Positions 25,547 through 34,281 are shown, numbered from the stretch's first letter. The stretch: 64,000 nucleotides of DNA from Micromonospora chaiyaphumensis (GCF_900091435.1 NZ_FMCS01000001.1:805512-869511), one strand, 5' to 3'. Notes: a model not told the origin generated them from the sequence alone. Numbers and translations: made by a program.

Positions 25547-27289
25547 GTGGCACTGCGTATCCGACTCCGCCGGCCGGCCGGTCCGGCCACCCCCGCCCCG
25601 GACACCGGGGCGTCCCCGCCGCCGGGCGACGCGTCCGGCGGGGGCACCGCCGCTCCGGCGCGGGCCGCCTCGCGTACCCGCCGGGTGGCCGGAGCGGTCC
25701 TCACCGGGCTGGCCGCGCTGCTGGTGGTGGCGGCGCTGGTAGCGCCGGACCGGCTGGCCGGGGCCGGGCCGGGAGCGGTGCTGCGGATTCCGGTGGAGGC
25801 CCTGGTCGCGGTGGCGCTGCTGCTCGTCCTGCCGGACCGGGCCCGCCGGCCGGCCGCCGTGGCGCTCGGTCTCGTGCTGGGCCTGCTGACCGTGGTCAAG
25901 CTGCTGGACGCCGGCTTCTTCGTGGCCCGGGACCGGCCGTTCGACGTGCTGCTCGACTGGGGGCTGTTCGACGACGGCTACGGCTACCTGACCGACTCGG
26001 TCGGCCGGGCGGGTGCCGTCGCCGCGGCGGTCGGGGCGGTGCTGCTGGTGGCGGGCCTGCCGGTGGTCGTGGCGCTCGCGGCGCGGCGGCTGGCCCGGCT
26101 CGTGGCGCGGCACCGCACCGGCGCGGCGCGGGTGGTCGCCGCGCTGGCCGTGCTCTGGCTGGGCTGCGCCCTGTTCGGGGTACGCCTCGCCGCCGGCGTG
26201 CCGGTCGCCGACCGGACGGCGACGACCCTCGTCGCGTCGCACGTCGGCCAGGTGCGGGCCGGCCTGCGCGACCGCGCGGCGTTCGCCGGGGAGATGACGG
26301 CCGACGCCTGGCGGGACGTGCCCGGCGACCGGCTGCTGACCGGGCTGCGCGGCAAGGACGTGCTGGTCACGTTCGTGGAGAGCTACGGCCGCGACGCCGT
26401 GGAGGACCCCGCGCTCGCGCCGGGCGTGACCGCGGTGCTCGACGACGGCTACCGCCGGCTGCGGACGGCCGGCTACGACGCCCGCAGCGGCTTCCTCACC
26501 TCGCCCACGTTCGGTGGCGGCAGTTGGCTGGCCCACGCCACCCTGCTCTCCGGGCTGTGGATCGACAACGACCAGCGGCACCGGGACCTGCTGGCCGGAA
26601 ACCGGCTCACCCTGAACGGCGCGTTCCACCGGGCCGGGTGGCAGACCGTCGGCGTGTTCCCCGCCGCCACGCAACCGTGGCCGGAGGGGAGGTTCTTCGG
26701 CTACGACCGCTACTACGACGCCGAGAAGCTGGCCTACCGGGGCCCGAAGTTCAGCTACGCGCCGATGCCCGACCAGTACACGCTGGCCACCTTCCAGCGG
26801 CTGGAGCGGGACCGCCCGCACGCCCCGCTGATGGCGGAGATCCCGCTCGTGTCCAGCCACTCCCCCTGGTCGGCCATCCCGAAGCCGGTGCCCTGGGCTG
26901 CGGTCGGCGACGGCACCATCTTCCACACGGCGTCCACGAGCACCGGTGGCAGCCGGGACGTGGTGCAGCGGGACGCCGCCCAGATCCGCGCCGACTACGC
27001 CCACTCCATCGAGTACAGCCTCGGCACCCTGGTGTCGTACGTGCTGACCCACGGCGGGGACGACCTGGTGCTGGTCGTGCTCGGCGACCACCAGCCGACG
27101 GCCTCGGTCACCGGCGCGGGCGCGAGCCGGGACGTGCCCGTCACGATCGTGGCGAAGGACCCGGCCGTGCTGGACCGGGTCGCCGACTGGGGCTGGCAGG
27201 ACGGGCTGCGGCCCGGCCCGCAGGCGCCGGTGTGGCGGATGGACACCTTCCGGGACCGCTTCCTCACCGCGTTCTCCCCCGCGCACTGA
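25547..27289 (+). CDS. LtaS/sulfatase-type membrane phosphotransferase or hydrolase
   Basis: A 580-residue protein: a Pro/Ala-rich N-terminus, about five transmembrane helices (residues 47-215), then an extracytoplasmic alkaline-phosphatase/sulfatase-fold domain. The latter starts KDVLVTFVESYGRDAVED (Glu metal ligand near 277), has the likely nucleophile region SPTFGGGSWLAHATLLSG (about 319-336) and the metal motif GDHQP (about 512). This layout is that of LtaS/MdoB-type enzymes that move phospho-alcohol groups onto glycans. GTG 25547 follows AAGGA. With the CDP-alcohol phosphatidyltransferase gene it suggests processing of a lipid head group outside the cell. The precise substrate is not known. 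Confidence 0.88.
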   Translation: MALRIRLRRPAGPATPAPDTGASPPPGDASGGGTAAPARAASRTRRVAGAVLTGLAALLVVAALVAPDRLAGAGPGAVLRIPVEALVAVALLLVLPDRARRPAAVALGLVLGLLTVVKLLDAGFFVARDRPFDVLLDWGLFDDGYGYLTDSVGRAGAVAAAVGAVLLVAGLPVVVALAARRLARLVARHRTGAARVVAALAVLWLGCALFGVRLAAGVPVADRTATTLVASHVGQVRAGLRDRAAFAGEMTADAWRDVPGDRLLTGLRGKDVLVTFVESYGRDAVEDPALAPGVTAVLDDGYRRLRTAGYDARSGFLTSPTFGGGSWLAHATLLSGLWIDNDQRHRDLLAGNRLTLNGAFHRAGWQTVGVFPAATQPWPEGRFFGYDRYYDAEKLAYRGPKFSYAPMPDQYTLATFQRLERDRPHAPLMAEIPLVSSHSPWSAIPKPVPWAAVGDGTIFHTASTSTGGSRDVVQRDAAQIRADYAHSIEYSLGTLVSYVLTHGGDDLVLVVLGDHQPTASVTGAGASRDVPVTIVAKDPAVLDRVADWGWQDGLRPGPQAPVWRMDTFRDRFLTAFSPAH

Positions 27290-27313
27290 CCGCGCCACCG
27301 CGCCCGCTCGGGA

Positions 27314-27592
27314 TCAGGCCGCCCGGCGCCGGTCCCGGGCGCTCCGGCCGGGAGTCTCCCGGAACTCGGCGCGCCGCGCGCCGCCCCGGGCCAGCCGCAT
27401 GGCCCGGCGGGCGTTGACCATCGGCTCGCAGGGCGCGTTCCGCCCGGCGCACAGCAGGCTGGGGCAGCGTCCCGTCGCGTCGGGCTGGTGCGCGACGGCC
27501 ACGTCGTACGCGGCGCGCCACAGCAGCGGGTCGGTGACGTCGTCCGGCAGGACGGCATCCTGACTGGATCGGAACCGTGTCGGCTCAAGCAC
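27314..27592 (-). CDS. Small conserved actinomycete protein with Cys/His (92 aa)
   Basis: The sequence DPLLWRAAYDVAVAHQPD, then GRCPSLLCAGRNAPCEP with three Cys in 13 residues, recalls small proteins common in Micromonosporaceae and Streptomyces that carry an LLWR...AHxP segment and a CxxxxCxxxxxxC pattern. The role is unknown; the Cys group may bind zinc or a cluster. The tail is Arg-rich. GTG 27592 follows GAGGGGG. It is a single gene between the converging sulfatase gene and the mod operon. Confidence 0.75.
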   Translation of the reverse strand: MLEPTRFRSSQDAVLPDDVTDPLLWRAAYDVAVAHQPDATGRCPSLLCAGRNAPCEPMVNARRAMRLARGGARRAEFRETPGRSARDRRRAA

Positions 27593-27636
27593 CCCGTTCC
27601 CCCTCTTCGTGATCGCTCCCCCTGTTCAGTGACCGG

Positions 27637-27668
27637 GCGGGCCGGGATCAAACCTCCCACCGGCCCGC
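27637..27668 (-). terminator. Hairpin terminator after modC
   Basis: 9-bp stem GCGGGCCGG/CCGGCCCGC with a 14-nt loop, located 23-54 nt beyond the modC stop (27691). The loop is long, so confidence is moderate. Confidence 0.55.
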
Positions 27669-27690
27669 GTGGACCGACCAGCGGCGTGCG

Positions 27691-28749
27691 TCACGCCGGG
27701 TACGCGCGGGTCTCCGCGGCCTTGACCGCCGCCCAGACCGGCTGGCCGGGGCGCAGTCCCAGCTGGGCGGCCGCGGCGGGGGTGACGTCGGCGGCCACGT
27801 CGACCGGGCCGGCGAGCTGGACCCGGAGGTTGTCGCCGTGCCGCTGCACGCCGGTCACGGTGGCCGGCCAGACGTTGCGGGGGCTGCCGTCCGGGCGGCC
27901 CCGGTGCAGCGCGACGGCGGCCGGCGGGAACGCGACGAACGCGTCCCCGTGCACGGTGTCGGCCGTGGTGAGGGTGAGGCCGCCGACCGTGACGGCGTGC
28001 CCGTCGGCGTGCCCGCGGTGCAGGTTGAGCCCGACCAGGCGGGCCACGTAGTCGGTGCGGGGGCGGGCCGTGACGGTCGCCGCGTCACCCTCCTGGACCA
28101 CCCGTCCGTGCTCGACGATGACCAGCCGGTCGGCGAGCACCAGGGCGTCCAGGGGGTCGTGGGTGACCAGCAGGGTGGCGCCGGGGTGCGCGCCGAGGTG
28201 CCGCTGGAGTTCGGCGCGCGTGTCGAGCCGGGTCCGGGCGTCGAGCGCGGCGAGCGGCTCGTCGAGCAGCAGGAGGGTGGGCTCGACGGCGAGGGCGCGG
28301 GCGAGGGCGACCCGCTGGGCCTGGCCGCCGGAGAGCTGGCGCGGCTTGTGGCGGGCCTGCCCGGCCAGGCCGACCCGGTCCAGCCAGCCGTCGGCCCGGG
28401 CCCGCGCGGTCCGCCGGTCGGCGCCGCGCCGGCGGGGCCCGAACGCCACGTTGTCGCGCGCACTGAGGTGCGGGAAGAGCAGGTAGTCCTGGAACACCAC
28501 GCCGACGGGGCGCCGCTCGGGCGGGGTCCACACCCGCCGGCCGGGGCGGTCGAGGTCGACGCCGCCGAGGGTGAGGTGCCCGGCGCTGAGCGGGTGCAGC
28601 CCGGCGAGGGCCCGCAGGGCGGTGGTCTTGCCGGCCCCGTTGGGGCCGAGCAGGGCCACCGTCTCCCCGGCGGCGATGCGCAGCCGCACGTCGAGGTGGA
28701 AGGCGCCCCGGTCGGCGACCAGGTGCGCGTCGAGCAGCGGTGCCGTCAC
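27691..28749 (-). CDS. modC: Molybdate ABC transporter ATP-binding protein ModC
   Basis: A 352-residue ATPase. Walker A GPNGAGKTTALR, Q-loop VFQDYLLFPHLSARDN, signature LSGGQAQRVALARAL, Walker B LLLLDEPLAALD and H-loop LLVTHDPLDALVLAD are present. The C-terminal 100 residues form a TOBE/molybdate-binding domain (VWPATVTGVQRHGDNLRVQLAGPV). GTG 28749 overlaps the modB stop (GTGA). It powers molybdate uptake, which feeds molybdenum cofactor enzymes such as the sulfite-oxidase-like protein at the window start. Confidence 0.95.
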   Translation of the reverse strand: MTAPLLDAHLVADRGAFHLDVRLRIAAGETVALLGPNGAGKTTALRALAGLHPLSAGHLTLGGVDLDRPGRRVWTPPERRPVGVVFQDYLLFPHLSARDNVAFGPRRRGADRRTARARADGWLDRVGLAGQARHKPRQLSGGQAQRVALARALAVEPTLLLLDEPLAALDARTRLDTRAELQRHLGAHPGATLLVTHDPLDALVLADRLVIVEHGRVVQEGDAATVTARPRTDYVARLVGLNLHRGHADGHAVTVGGLTLTTADTVHGDAFVAFPPAAVALHRGRPDGSPRNVWPATVTGVQRHGDNLRVQLAGPVDVAADVTPAAAAQLGLRPGQPVWAAVKAAETRAYPA

Positions 28750-29546
28750 GCCGTGCCGACCCAGCGGTCGCGCAGCCCGGCCAGGATGGCCACGGAGACG
28801 GTGAGCAGGATGAGGCTCAGCACGATGGCGGCCTGCACGTCGGTCTCCAGTGCCAGGTAGACGGCGAGCGGCATGGTCTGCGTCCGCCCCGGATAGTTGC
28901 CGGCGAAGGTGATGGTGGCGCCGAACTCGCCGAGCGCGCGGGCCCAGCAGAGCACCGCGCCGGCCGCCACCCCGGGGGCGACCAGCGGCAGGGTGACCCG
29001 GGTGAAGGTGGTCCAGCGCCCGGCGCCGAGCGTGGCCGCCGCCTCCTCGTAGCGCGGGTCGGCGCCGCGCAGCGCGCCCTCGACGGCGATGACGAGGAAC
29101 GGCATGGCCACGAACGCCTCGGCCAGCACCACCCCGGCGGTCGTGAACGGCAGGCTCACTCCGAAGGTGGTGTCCAGCCAGGACCCGAGCAGCCCGCGCC
29201 GGCCGAAGACCAGCAGCAGCGCCACGCCGCCGACCACCGGCGGCAGGACCAGCGGCACGGTGACCAGCGCGCGGACCAGCCGCCGGCCGGGGAACTCGAC
29301 CCGGGCCAGCAGCCAGGCCAGGGGTACGCCGAGCGCGACGCAGAGCAGCGTGGCGGCCGTGGCGGTCTCCAGGGACAGCCGCAGCGCGGTGAGCACGCCG
29401 GGCTGGGCCAGCCGCCGGGGCAGCGTGGTCCACGGTGCCCGGACCAGCAGCCCGGCCAGCGGCAGGACGAGGAAGAGCAGGCCGAGCCCGGCGGGGAGCA
29501 GCAGGGCCAGCGGCACCCGCTGCCGGCGGCGCGCGGGTCGGGTCAC
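28746..29546 (-). CDS. modB: Molybdate ABC transporter permease ModB
   Basis: A 266-residue permease with six or so helices, including VTVPLVLPPVVGGVALLLVFGRRG and the EAA loop EEAAATLGAGRWTTFTRVTLPL. The segment CWARALGEFGATITFAGNYPG is diagnostic for ModB/CysU-type permeases. GTG 29546 overlaps the modA stop (GTGA), so synthesis is coupled. It would be homodimeric and paired with ModC. Confidence 0.95.
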   Translation of the reverse strand: MTRPARRRQRVPLALLLPAGLGLLFLVLPLAGLLVRAPWTTLPRRLAQPGVLTALRLSLETATAATLLCVALGVPLAWLLARVEFPGRRLVRALVTVPLVLPPVVGGVALLLVFGRRGLLGSWLDTTFGVSLPFTTAGVVLAEAFVAMPFLVIAVEGALRGADPRYEEAAATLGAGRWTTFTRVTLPLVAPGVAAGAVLCWARALGEFGATITFAGNYPGRTQTMPLAVYLALETDVQAAIVLSLILLTVSVAILAGLRDRWVGTA

Positions 29547-30325
29547 CGGTTCGGCGGGGCCTGGAACCCGGCGGCGGTGAGCACGGCCAGGCCGGCGTCG
29601 GAGCGGACGTGGTCGACGAACGCGCGGGCCCCGGCCGGGTTGCCGGCGTGCTTCAGGACCACGATCGGGTAGTCGTTGACCGCCCGGGCGGACTCGGGGA
29701 ACTCGACGGCGTCCAGCTCGGCGGCGGCGCGCACGTCGGTGCGGTAGACCAGCGCCGCGTCGACCTCGCCCAGCTTCACCTTCGCGAGTGCGCCCTTGAC
29801 GTCCTGCTCCAGGGTCGCCGGGGTGAGCCGCACGCCGGCGGCGGCGAGGGCGGTCCTCGCCGCCGTACCGCACGGCACCTGCTCGGCGCAGAGCGCCACC
29901 TTCACGCCGGGCCGGGCCAGGTCGGCCAGGCCCGCGACCCGGTCCGGGTTGCCCTTGGGTACGGCGATGACGAGCTGGTTGCGGACCAGGACGGCCGGTG
30001 TCCCGGCGGCGTCGCCCGCGTCGGTGACGGTCGTCATGGTGGCCGGCGAGGCGGCCGCGAACACGTCGGCCGGCGCGCCCTGGGTGATCTGGGTGGCGAG
30101 CGCTGAGCTGCCGGCGAAGTTGAGGACGACCTTGGTGCCGGGGTGGGCGGCCTCGTAGTCCTTGCCGAGCTTCGTGAAGGTCTCGGTGAGGGAGGCGGCG
30201 GCGAACACGGTCACCCTGCCGCCCGTGCCGGCGCTCGGCTCGTCGTCGGCGCCGCCGCACCCGGTCAGGGCCAGGCTCAGCGCGGCCACCCCGGCCAGGG
30301 CGGCGCGGATCCACCGTGCGGTCAT
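29543..30325 (-). CDS. modA: Molybdate-binding lipoprotein ModA
   Basis: A 260-residue lipoprotein (lipobox ALTGC). The mature protein starts VTVFAAASLTETFTKLGKDY, typical of ModA, and has NFAGSSALATQITQGAPADVFAAAS with the Ser residues that contact the oxyanion, and ALVYRTDVRAA near the C-terminus. ATG 30325 overlaps the stop of the HTH-TOBE gene (ATGA). It captures molybdate (possibly tungstate) outside the membrane. Confidence 0.95.
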   Translation of the reverse strand: MTARWIRAALAGVAALSLALTGCGGADDEPSAGTGGRVTVFAAASLTETFTKLGKDYEAAHPGTKVVLNFAGSSALATQITQGAPADVFAAASPATMTTVTDAGDAAGTPAVLVRNQLVIAVPKGNPDRVAGLADLARPGVKVALCAEQVPCGTAARTALAAAGVRLTPATLEQDVKGALAKVKLGEVDAALVYRTDVRAAAELDAVEFPESARAVNDYPIVVLKHAGNPAGARAFVDHVRSDAGLAVLTAAGFQAPPNR

Positions 30326-30723
30326 GGGTTGGTCCTCCCCTTCGGCGCGGGCGCGCGCTCCACCACGACGGTGGTCGACTTGATGACGGCGACGGCCACG
30401 GAGCCGACCTGGAGGTCGAGGTCGTCGACCGCCTCGCGGCTCATCAGGGACACGATCCGGAACGGCCCGGCCTGGATGTCGACCTGGGCCATCACGGTGT
30501 CCTTCACGACGGCCGTCACGATGCCGCGCAGCCGGTTGCGGGCCGAGGAGAGTTCGGGGTGCCCCGGGGCGCGGACGAACGCGGCCAGGTCGGCGCCGTC
30601 GAGCACCCGGTGGCCGTGCTCGTCGCGGGTGGCCGGCAGGCGCCCGGCGTCGATCCAGCGGCGGACCGTGTCCGCGCTGACCCCGAGCAGTTCGGCGGCC
30701 TCGCCGATCCGGAACACCGTCAC
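30322..30723 (-). CDS. HTH-TOBE (molbindin-type) regulator of molybdate uptake
   Basis: A 133-residue protein joining an excisionase/MerR-like helix-turn-helix (FRIGEAAELLGVSADTVRRWIDAGRLPATRDEHG, residues 4-40, written here with motif FRIGEAAELLGVS key) to a TOBE/Mop domain (SARNRLRGIVTAVVKDTVMAQVDI). The Mop domain binds molybdate. It is the first gene of the mod operon and overlaps modA by 4 nt. It likely senses molybdate and controls its own operon, in place of ModE. GTG 30723 is the start. Confidence 0.9.
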   Translation of the reverse strand: MTVFRIGEAAELLGVSADTVRRWIDAGRLPATRDEHGHRVLDGADLAAFVRAPGHPELSSARNRLRGIVTAVVKDTVMAQVDIQAGPFRIVSLMSREAVDDLDLQVGSVAVAVIKSTTVVVERAPAPKGRTNP

Positions 30724-30764
30724 GCGGCCACCCTAGCGGTTCGCAGGTGCGGGTGTGAAGCCGC

Positions 30765-30799
30765 GCGGCCCCTCGCATCCACCAGGAGCGAGGGGCCGC
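30765..30799 (-). terminator. Hairpin terminator after the copper ATPase gene
   Basis: Perfect 12-bp stem GCGGCCCCTCGC/GCGAGGGGCCGC with an 11-nt loop, 21 nt beyond the ATPase stop (30821) and before the mod operon start (30723). Confidence 0.8.
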
Positions 30800-30820
30800 A
30801 TCGGCCGTAACTGCGGTCCG

Positions 30821-32878
30821 TCAGCCGTCGGCCGGGGTGAGCCGGACCCGGCGGAGCAGCTGGGCGTTGAGCGCCACCACGATGGTGGAGGCGGACATGA
30901 GCACCGCGCCCACCGCCGGGCTGAGCGCGACACCCGCCCAGGCCAGCACGCCGGCGGCGAGCGGGATGGCCACCACGTTGTAGCCGGCCGCCCAGGCCAG
31001 GTTCTGCCGCATCTTCCGGTACGACGCCCGGGACAGCCGGATCACGCCGGTCACCCCGCGCGGGTCGGAGGAGGCCAGCACCACCCCGGCGGACTCGATG
31101 GCCACGTCGGTGCCGGCGCCGATGGCCACGCCCACGTCGGCGCGGGCCAGGGCCGGAGCGTCGTTCACCCCGTCGCCGACCATGGCGACGGTCAGCCCGC
31201 GGGACTGGAGTTCGGTGACCGCCTTGTCCTTGTCGGCCGGCAGCACCTCTGCGAAGACCTCGTCCACGCCGGGGCGGAAGCCCAGGTCGGCGGCGACCGC
31301 CTCGGCGACCGGCCGGGCGTCCCCGGTGATCATCACGATCTTCTTCACCCCCTGCTCGCGCAGTTCGGCGATGGCCGCCCGGGCCTCGGGACGGACCTCG
31401 TCCTCCAGGGCGAACGCACCGACCACCTCGGGGCGCCCGTTCTCGGACAGCCGGACCAGGTGCAGCACCGCGGCGCCCCGCCGCGACCAGCCCTGCGCCG
31501 TCCGGGCCAGCTCGCCGGGAACGTCGGCTCCCAGTTCGCGCAGCAGGGCCGGGCCGCCCACCGCCCAGTCGGCGCCGTCCACCGTGGCGCGTACGCCCCG
31601 GCCGGTCAGCGAGCGGAAGTCCCGGGCCACCGCCCGCAGCCCTCGGTCCTGCGCGGCGCCGACCAGGGCCCGGGCGAGCGGGTGCTCGCTGTCGGCCTCG
31701 ACCGCGCCGGCAAGGCGCAACGCCGCGTCGTCGTCCAGCCCGCCGGTGGCGGCCACCCCGGTGAGGGTGTGCCGCCCCTTGGTGAGGGTGCCGGTCTTGT
31801 CGAACAGCACCGCGTCGACGGTGCGCATGCGTTCCAGGGCGAGCCGGTCCTTCACGAGGATGCCGGCGCGGGCGGAGAGCGCCGTGGAGAGCGCCACGAC
31901 CAGCGGGATGGCCAGCCCGAGGGCGTGCGGGCAGGCGATCACCAGCACCGTCACGGTCCGCACCACGGCCTGGTCGGTGTTGCCGAGCAGCAGCCAGGCC
32001 GCGAAGGTGGCGAGGCCGGCGACGGCGGCGACGTAGAACAGCAGCGCGGCGAACCGGTCGGCGAGCACCTGGGCGCGCCCGCCGGAGGACTGCGCCTGGG
32101 CGACGAGGCGGCCGATCCCGGCGAGCGCGGTGTCCTCGCCGACGGCCTCGACGCGTACCCGCAGGGCCGAGTCGGTGGCCACGGTGCCGGCGACCACCCG
32201 GTCCCCGACGCCGCGCGGCACCGGCCGGGACTCCCCGGTGATCATCGACTCGTCCAGCTCGGCGGCCCCGTCGACGATGCGACCGTCGGCGGGCACCCGG
32301 CCGCCGGAGCGGACCAGTACCAGGTCGCCGACCCCGAGGTCGGCCACCGGCACGCGGTGCGCGGCGCCGGAGTCGTCGAGGCGTTCGGCGTCGTCGGGCA
32401 GCAGCGCGGCGAGCGCGGCGAGGGCGCCCTGGGCCTGCCCGATCGCCTTCATCTCCTGCCAGTGACCCAGCAGCATGATGGTGACCAGGGCCGCCAGCTC
32501 CCACCAGAAGTCCAGGTCGAACAGGCCGAGGCTGGTGGCCGCCGACGCCAGGTACGCGACCGTGATGGCCATCGAGATCAGCAGCATCATGCCCGGTGCC
32601 CGGTCGCGGACCTCCCGGACGCCGCCGACCAGGAACGGCCAGCCGCCGTAGAAGAAGACGATCGTGCCGAGGATCGGGCCGACCCAGCGGACACCCGGGA
32701 ACTCCAGCGAGTAGCCGAGCCAGTCCATGACCATGTGGCTGGTCAGCACGATCGGCACGGTCAGCGCCAGGCTCAGCCAGAACTTGCGGCGGAACTGCTC
32801 GGGGTCGTGCCCCGCGTGCTTGTCGTGCCCCGCGTGCGCGTCGTGGCCCGCGCCGTGGTGCCCGTGTTCGTGTTGCAT
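30821..32878 (-). CDS. Copper-transporting P1B-type ATPase (CopB-like, CPH motif)
   Basis: A 685-residue P-type ATPase. The N-terminus is His-rich (HEHGHHGAGHDAHAGHDKHA) rather than carrying an HMA domain. The membrane metal motif is ACPHALG (CPH, near 315), the A-domain motif MITGESRP, the phosphorylated Asp361 in DKTGTLTKG, the N-domain SEHPLARAL and the hinge GDGVNDAPALARADVG. The CPH motif marks the CopB subgroup, which exports copper. ATG 32878 follows GGAGGT. A CsoR-type operator (32905-32921) lies 26 nt upstream, so it should be induced by copper. Confidence 0.95.
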   Translation of the reverse strand: MQHEHGHHGAGHDAHAGHDKHAGHDPEQFRRKFWLSLALTVPIVLTSHMVMDWLGYSLEFPGVRWVGPILGTIVFFYGGWPFLVGGVREVRDRAPGMMLLISMAITVAYLASAATSLGLFDLDFWWELAALVTIMLLGHWQEMKAIGQAQGALAALAALLPDDAERLDDSGAAHRVPVADLGVGDLVLVRSGGRVPADGRIVDGAAELDESMITGESRPVPRGVGDRVVAGTVATDSALRVRVEAVGEDTALAGIGRLVAQAQSSGGRAQVLADRFAALLFYVAAVAGLATFAAWLLLGNTDQAVVRTVTVLVIACPHALGLAIPLVVALSTALSARAGILVKDRLALERMRTVDAVLFDKTGTLTKGRHTLTGVAATGGLDDDAALRLAGAVEADSEHPLARALVGAAQDRGLRAVARDFRSLTGRGVRATVDGADWAVGGPALLRELGADVPGELARTAQGWSRRGAAVLHLVRLSENGRPEVVGAFALEDEVRPEARAAIAELREQGVKKIVMITGDARPVAEAVAADLGFRPGVDEVFAEVLPADKDKAVTELQSRGLTVAMVGDGVNDAPALARADVGVAIGAGTDVAIESAGVVLASSDPRGVTGVIRLSRASYRKMRQNLAWAAGYNVVAIPLAAGVLAWAGVALSPAVGAVLMSASTIVVALNAQLLRRVRLTPADG

Positions 32879-32904
32879 CGAACTCCACCTCCGCGCCCCA
32901 CCAT

Positions 32905-32921
32905 ATACCCCTAGGGGGTAT
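32905..32921. promoter_or_regulatory. CsoR-type copper operator
   Basis: The sequence ATACCCCTAGGGGGTAT is a near-perfect inverted repeat matching the GC-tract-flanked AT consensus (ATACCCC-n-GGGGTAT) of CsoR operators. It sits 26 nt upstream of the copper ATPase start. CsoR binds it when copper is low; Cu(I) releases it. No csoR gene is in the window. Confidence 0.88.
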
Positions 32922-33012
32922 CCGCCAACCCGCCGGTCCCGTCGCGACCGGTGGCCGGACACGCGAGGGGCCCGCGGGTTAGCCTCGGGGCAGGGCCGGC
33001 CCCGGGAGCGAG

Positions 33013-33882
33013 ATGAGCGAGCAGAACACCCAGACGGTGCAGCCGGCGGCGTTCTTCGGGCACGGCAACCCGATGAACGCGCTGGAGGTCAACCGCTACA
33101 CCGCAGCCTGGCGGGAGTTCGGCCGCTCGGTGCCCCGGCCCCGGGCCATCCTGGTGGTCTCCGCGCACTGGTACATCGGCGCCACCGCGGTCACCGCGAT
33201 GCCCCGGCCGCGCACGATCCACGACTTCTACGGCTTCCCGCAGCAGCTCTTCGACGTGCGCTATCCCGCGCCCGGGCTGCCGGAGCTGGCCGAGGAGATC
33301 AGCGACGTGGTGCACCCCACCTGGGTGGGCGCCGACGTGGACTCCTGGGGCATCGACCACGGCACCTGGTCGGTGCTGACCCACGCGTTCCCCGACGCCG
33401 ACATCCCCGTGGTGCAGCTCAGCATCAACGCGTTCAAGCCCCTCGACTACCACCTCGACCTCGGCGCCCGGCTCGCCCCGCTGCGCGAGCGCGGCGTGCT
33501 CGTGGTGGCCAGCGGCAACGTGGTGCACAACCTGGGCGGCGTCGACCCGCGGCTGGCCGACGAGGGCTTCGACTGGGCGCGCCGCTTCGACGACGCCGCC
33601 CGCGAGACGGTCCGGGACGCGCCGACCGAGGTGGCCCGGCTGGACGGGCACCGGGACTTCGACCTCGCGGTGCCGACCCCGGACCACTTCATCCCGCTGC
33701 TCTACCTGGCCGGGCTGGCCGGCGCCGCCGGGGACCGCCCCGAGGTGCTGGTCGACGGGTACGCCTACGGGTCGCTGTCGATGACCGCGTACACCCTCGG
33801 GCTGCGCTGCCGGGGCGCTCAGCCACCGGGCGGCGCGCCGTCGCTGCCGGCCGGCGTGCCCGCGGACTCCGCCAACATCTGA
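33013..33882 (+). CDS. DODA-type extradiol dioxygenase (4,5-DOPA dioxygenase-like)
   Basis: A 289-residue LigB-fold enzyme. The metal ligands are in FFGHGNPMNA (His), VVSAHWYI (His), SIKxD-like region replaced by WGIDHGTWSVLTHAFPDADIPVVQLSIN (His) and ASGNVVHNLGG (His), matching YgiD/DODA family order. It would cleave an aromatic diol using Fe(II) or bind Zn. The ATG 33013 start is supported by GGGAGCGAG just upstream. It is monocistronic and convergent with the DUF1622 gene. The natural substrate is not known. Confidence 0.92.
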   Translation: MSEQNTQTVQPAAFFGHGNPMNALEVNRYTAAWREFGRSVPRPRAILVVSAHWYIGATAVTAMPRPRTIHDFYGFPQQLFDVRYPAPGLPELAEEISDVVHPTWVGADVDSWGIDHGTWSVLTHAFPDADIPVVQLSINAFKPLDYHLDLGARLAPLRERGVLVVASGNVVHNLGGVDPRLADEGFDWARRFDDAARETVRDAPTEVARLDGHRDFDLAVPTPDHFIPLLYLAGLAGAAGDRPEVLVDGYAYGSLSMTAYTLGLRCRGAQPPGGAPSLPAGVPADSANI

Positions 33883-33897
33883 GCCCGCTCACACACC

Positions 33898-34281
33898 TCA
33901 ACGCTCCGGTCGGGACCCCACGCCGGAGCCGCCGATCGGCACCTTGCCCTGCCACGGCCAGCGGCCGTCCAGCTCCACCTGCAGCGAGACGCTGAGGAAC
34001 GTCCGGACCAGCACGATCAGCGCCAGCACCCCGACGCTGGTGAAGGTGGGCGACACCGCCACGGTCCGGATGATGTCCCCGGCGACCAGGAGTTCCAGGC
34101 CGAGCAGGATGGCCCGTCCTACCCCCTGCCGGTACGACCGGTAGTGGTCGACGACCTGCCGGGTGCGCCACCAGCGCAGTCCGAAGACGACCGTGGCGAT
34201 GGCGACGCCGACCGCGATGACCACCACGCCGGCCAGGTCCAGGAGCGTGCCGACGTGCTGGATGATCTCCCTGGTCGGCAC
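33898..34281 (-). CDS. DUF1622-type membrane protein
   Basis: A 127-residue protein with three hydrophobic segments (DLAGVVVIAVGVAIATVVFGL, AILLGLELLVAGDIIRTVAV, VGVLALIVLVRTFLSVSLQVELDG). The RTFLSVSLQVELDGRWPWQ ending is the family hallmark. Function is unknown. GTG 34281 is the start. It stands alone, convergent with the DODA gene. Confidence 0.87.
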   Translation of the reverse strand: MPTREIIQHVGTLLDLAGVVVIAVGVAIATVVFGLRWWRTRQVVDHYRSYRQGVGRAILLGLELLVAGDIIRTVAVSPTFTSVGVLALIVLVRTFLSVSLQVELDGRWPWQGKVPIGGSGVGSRPER

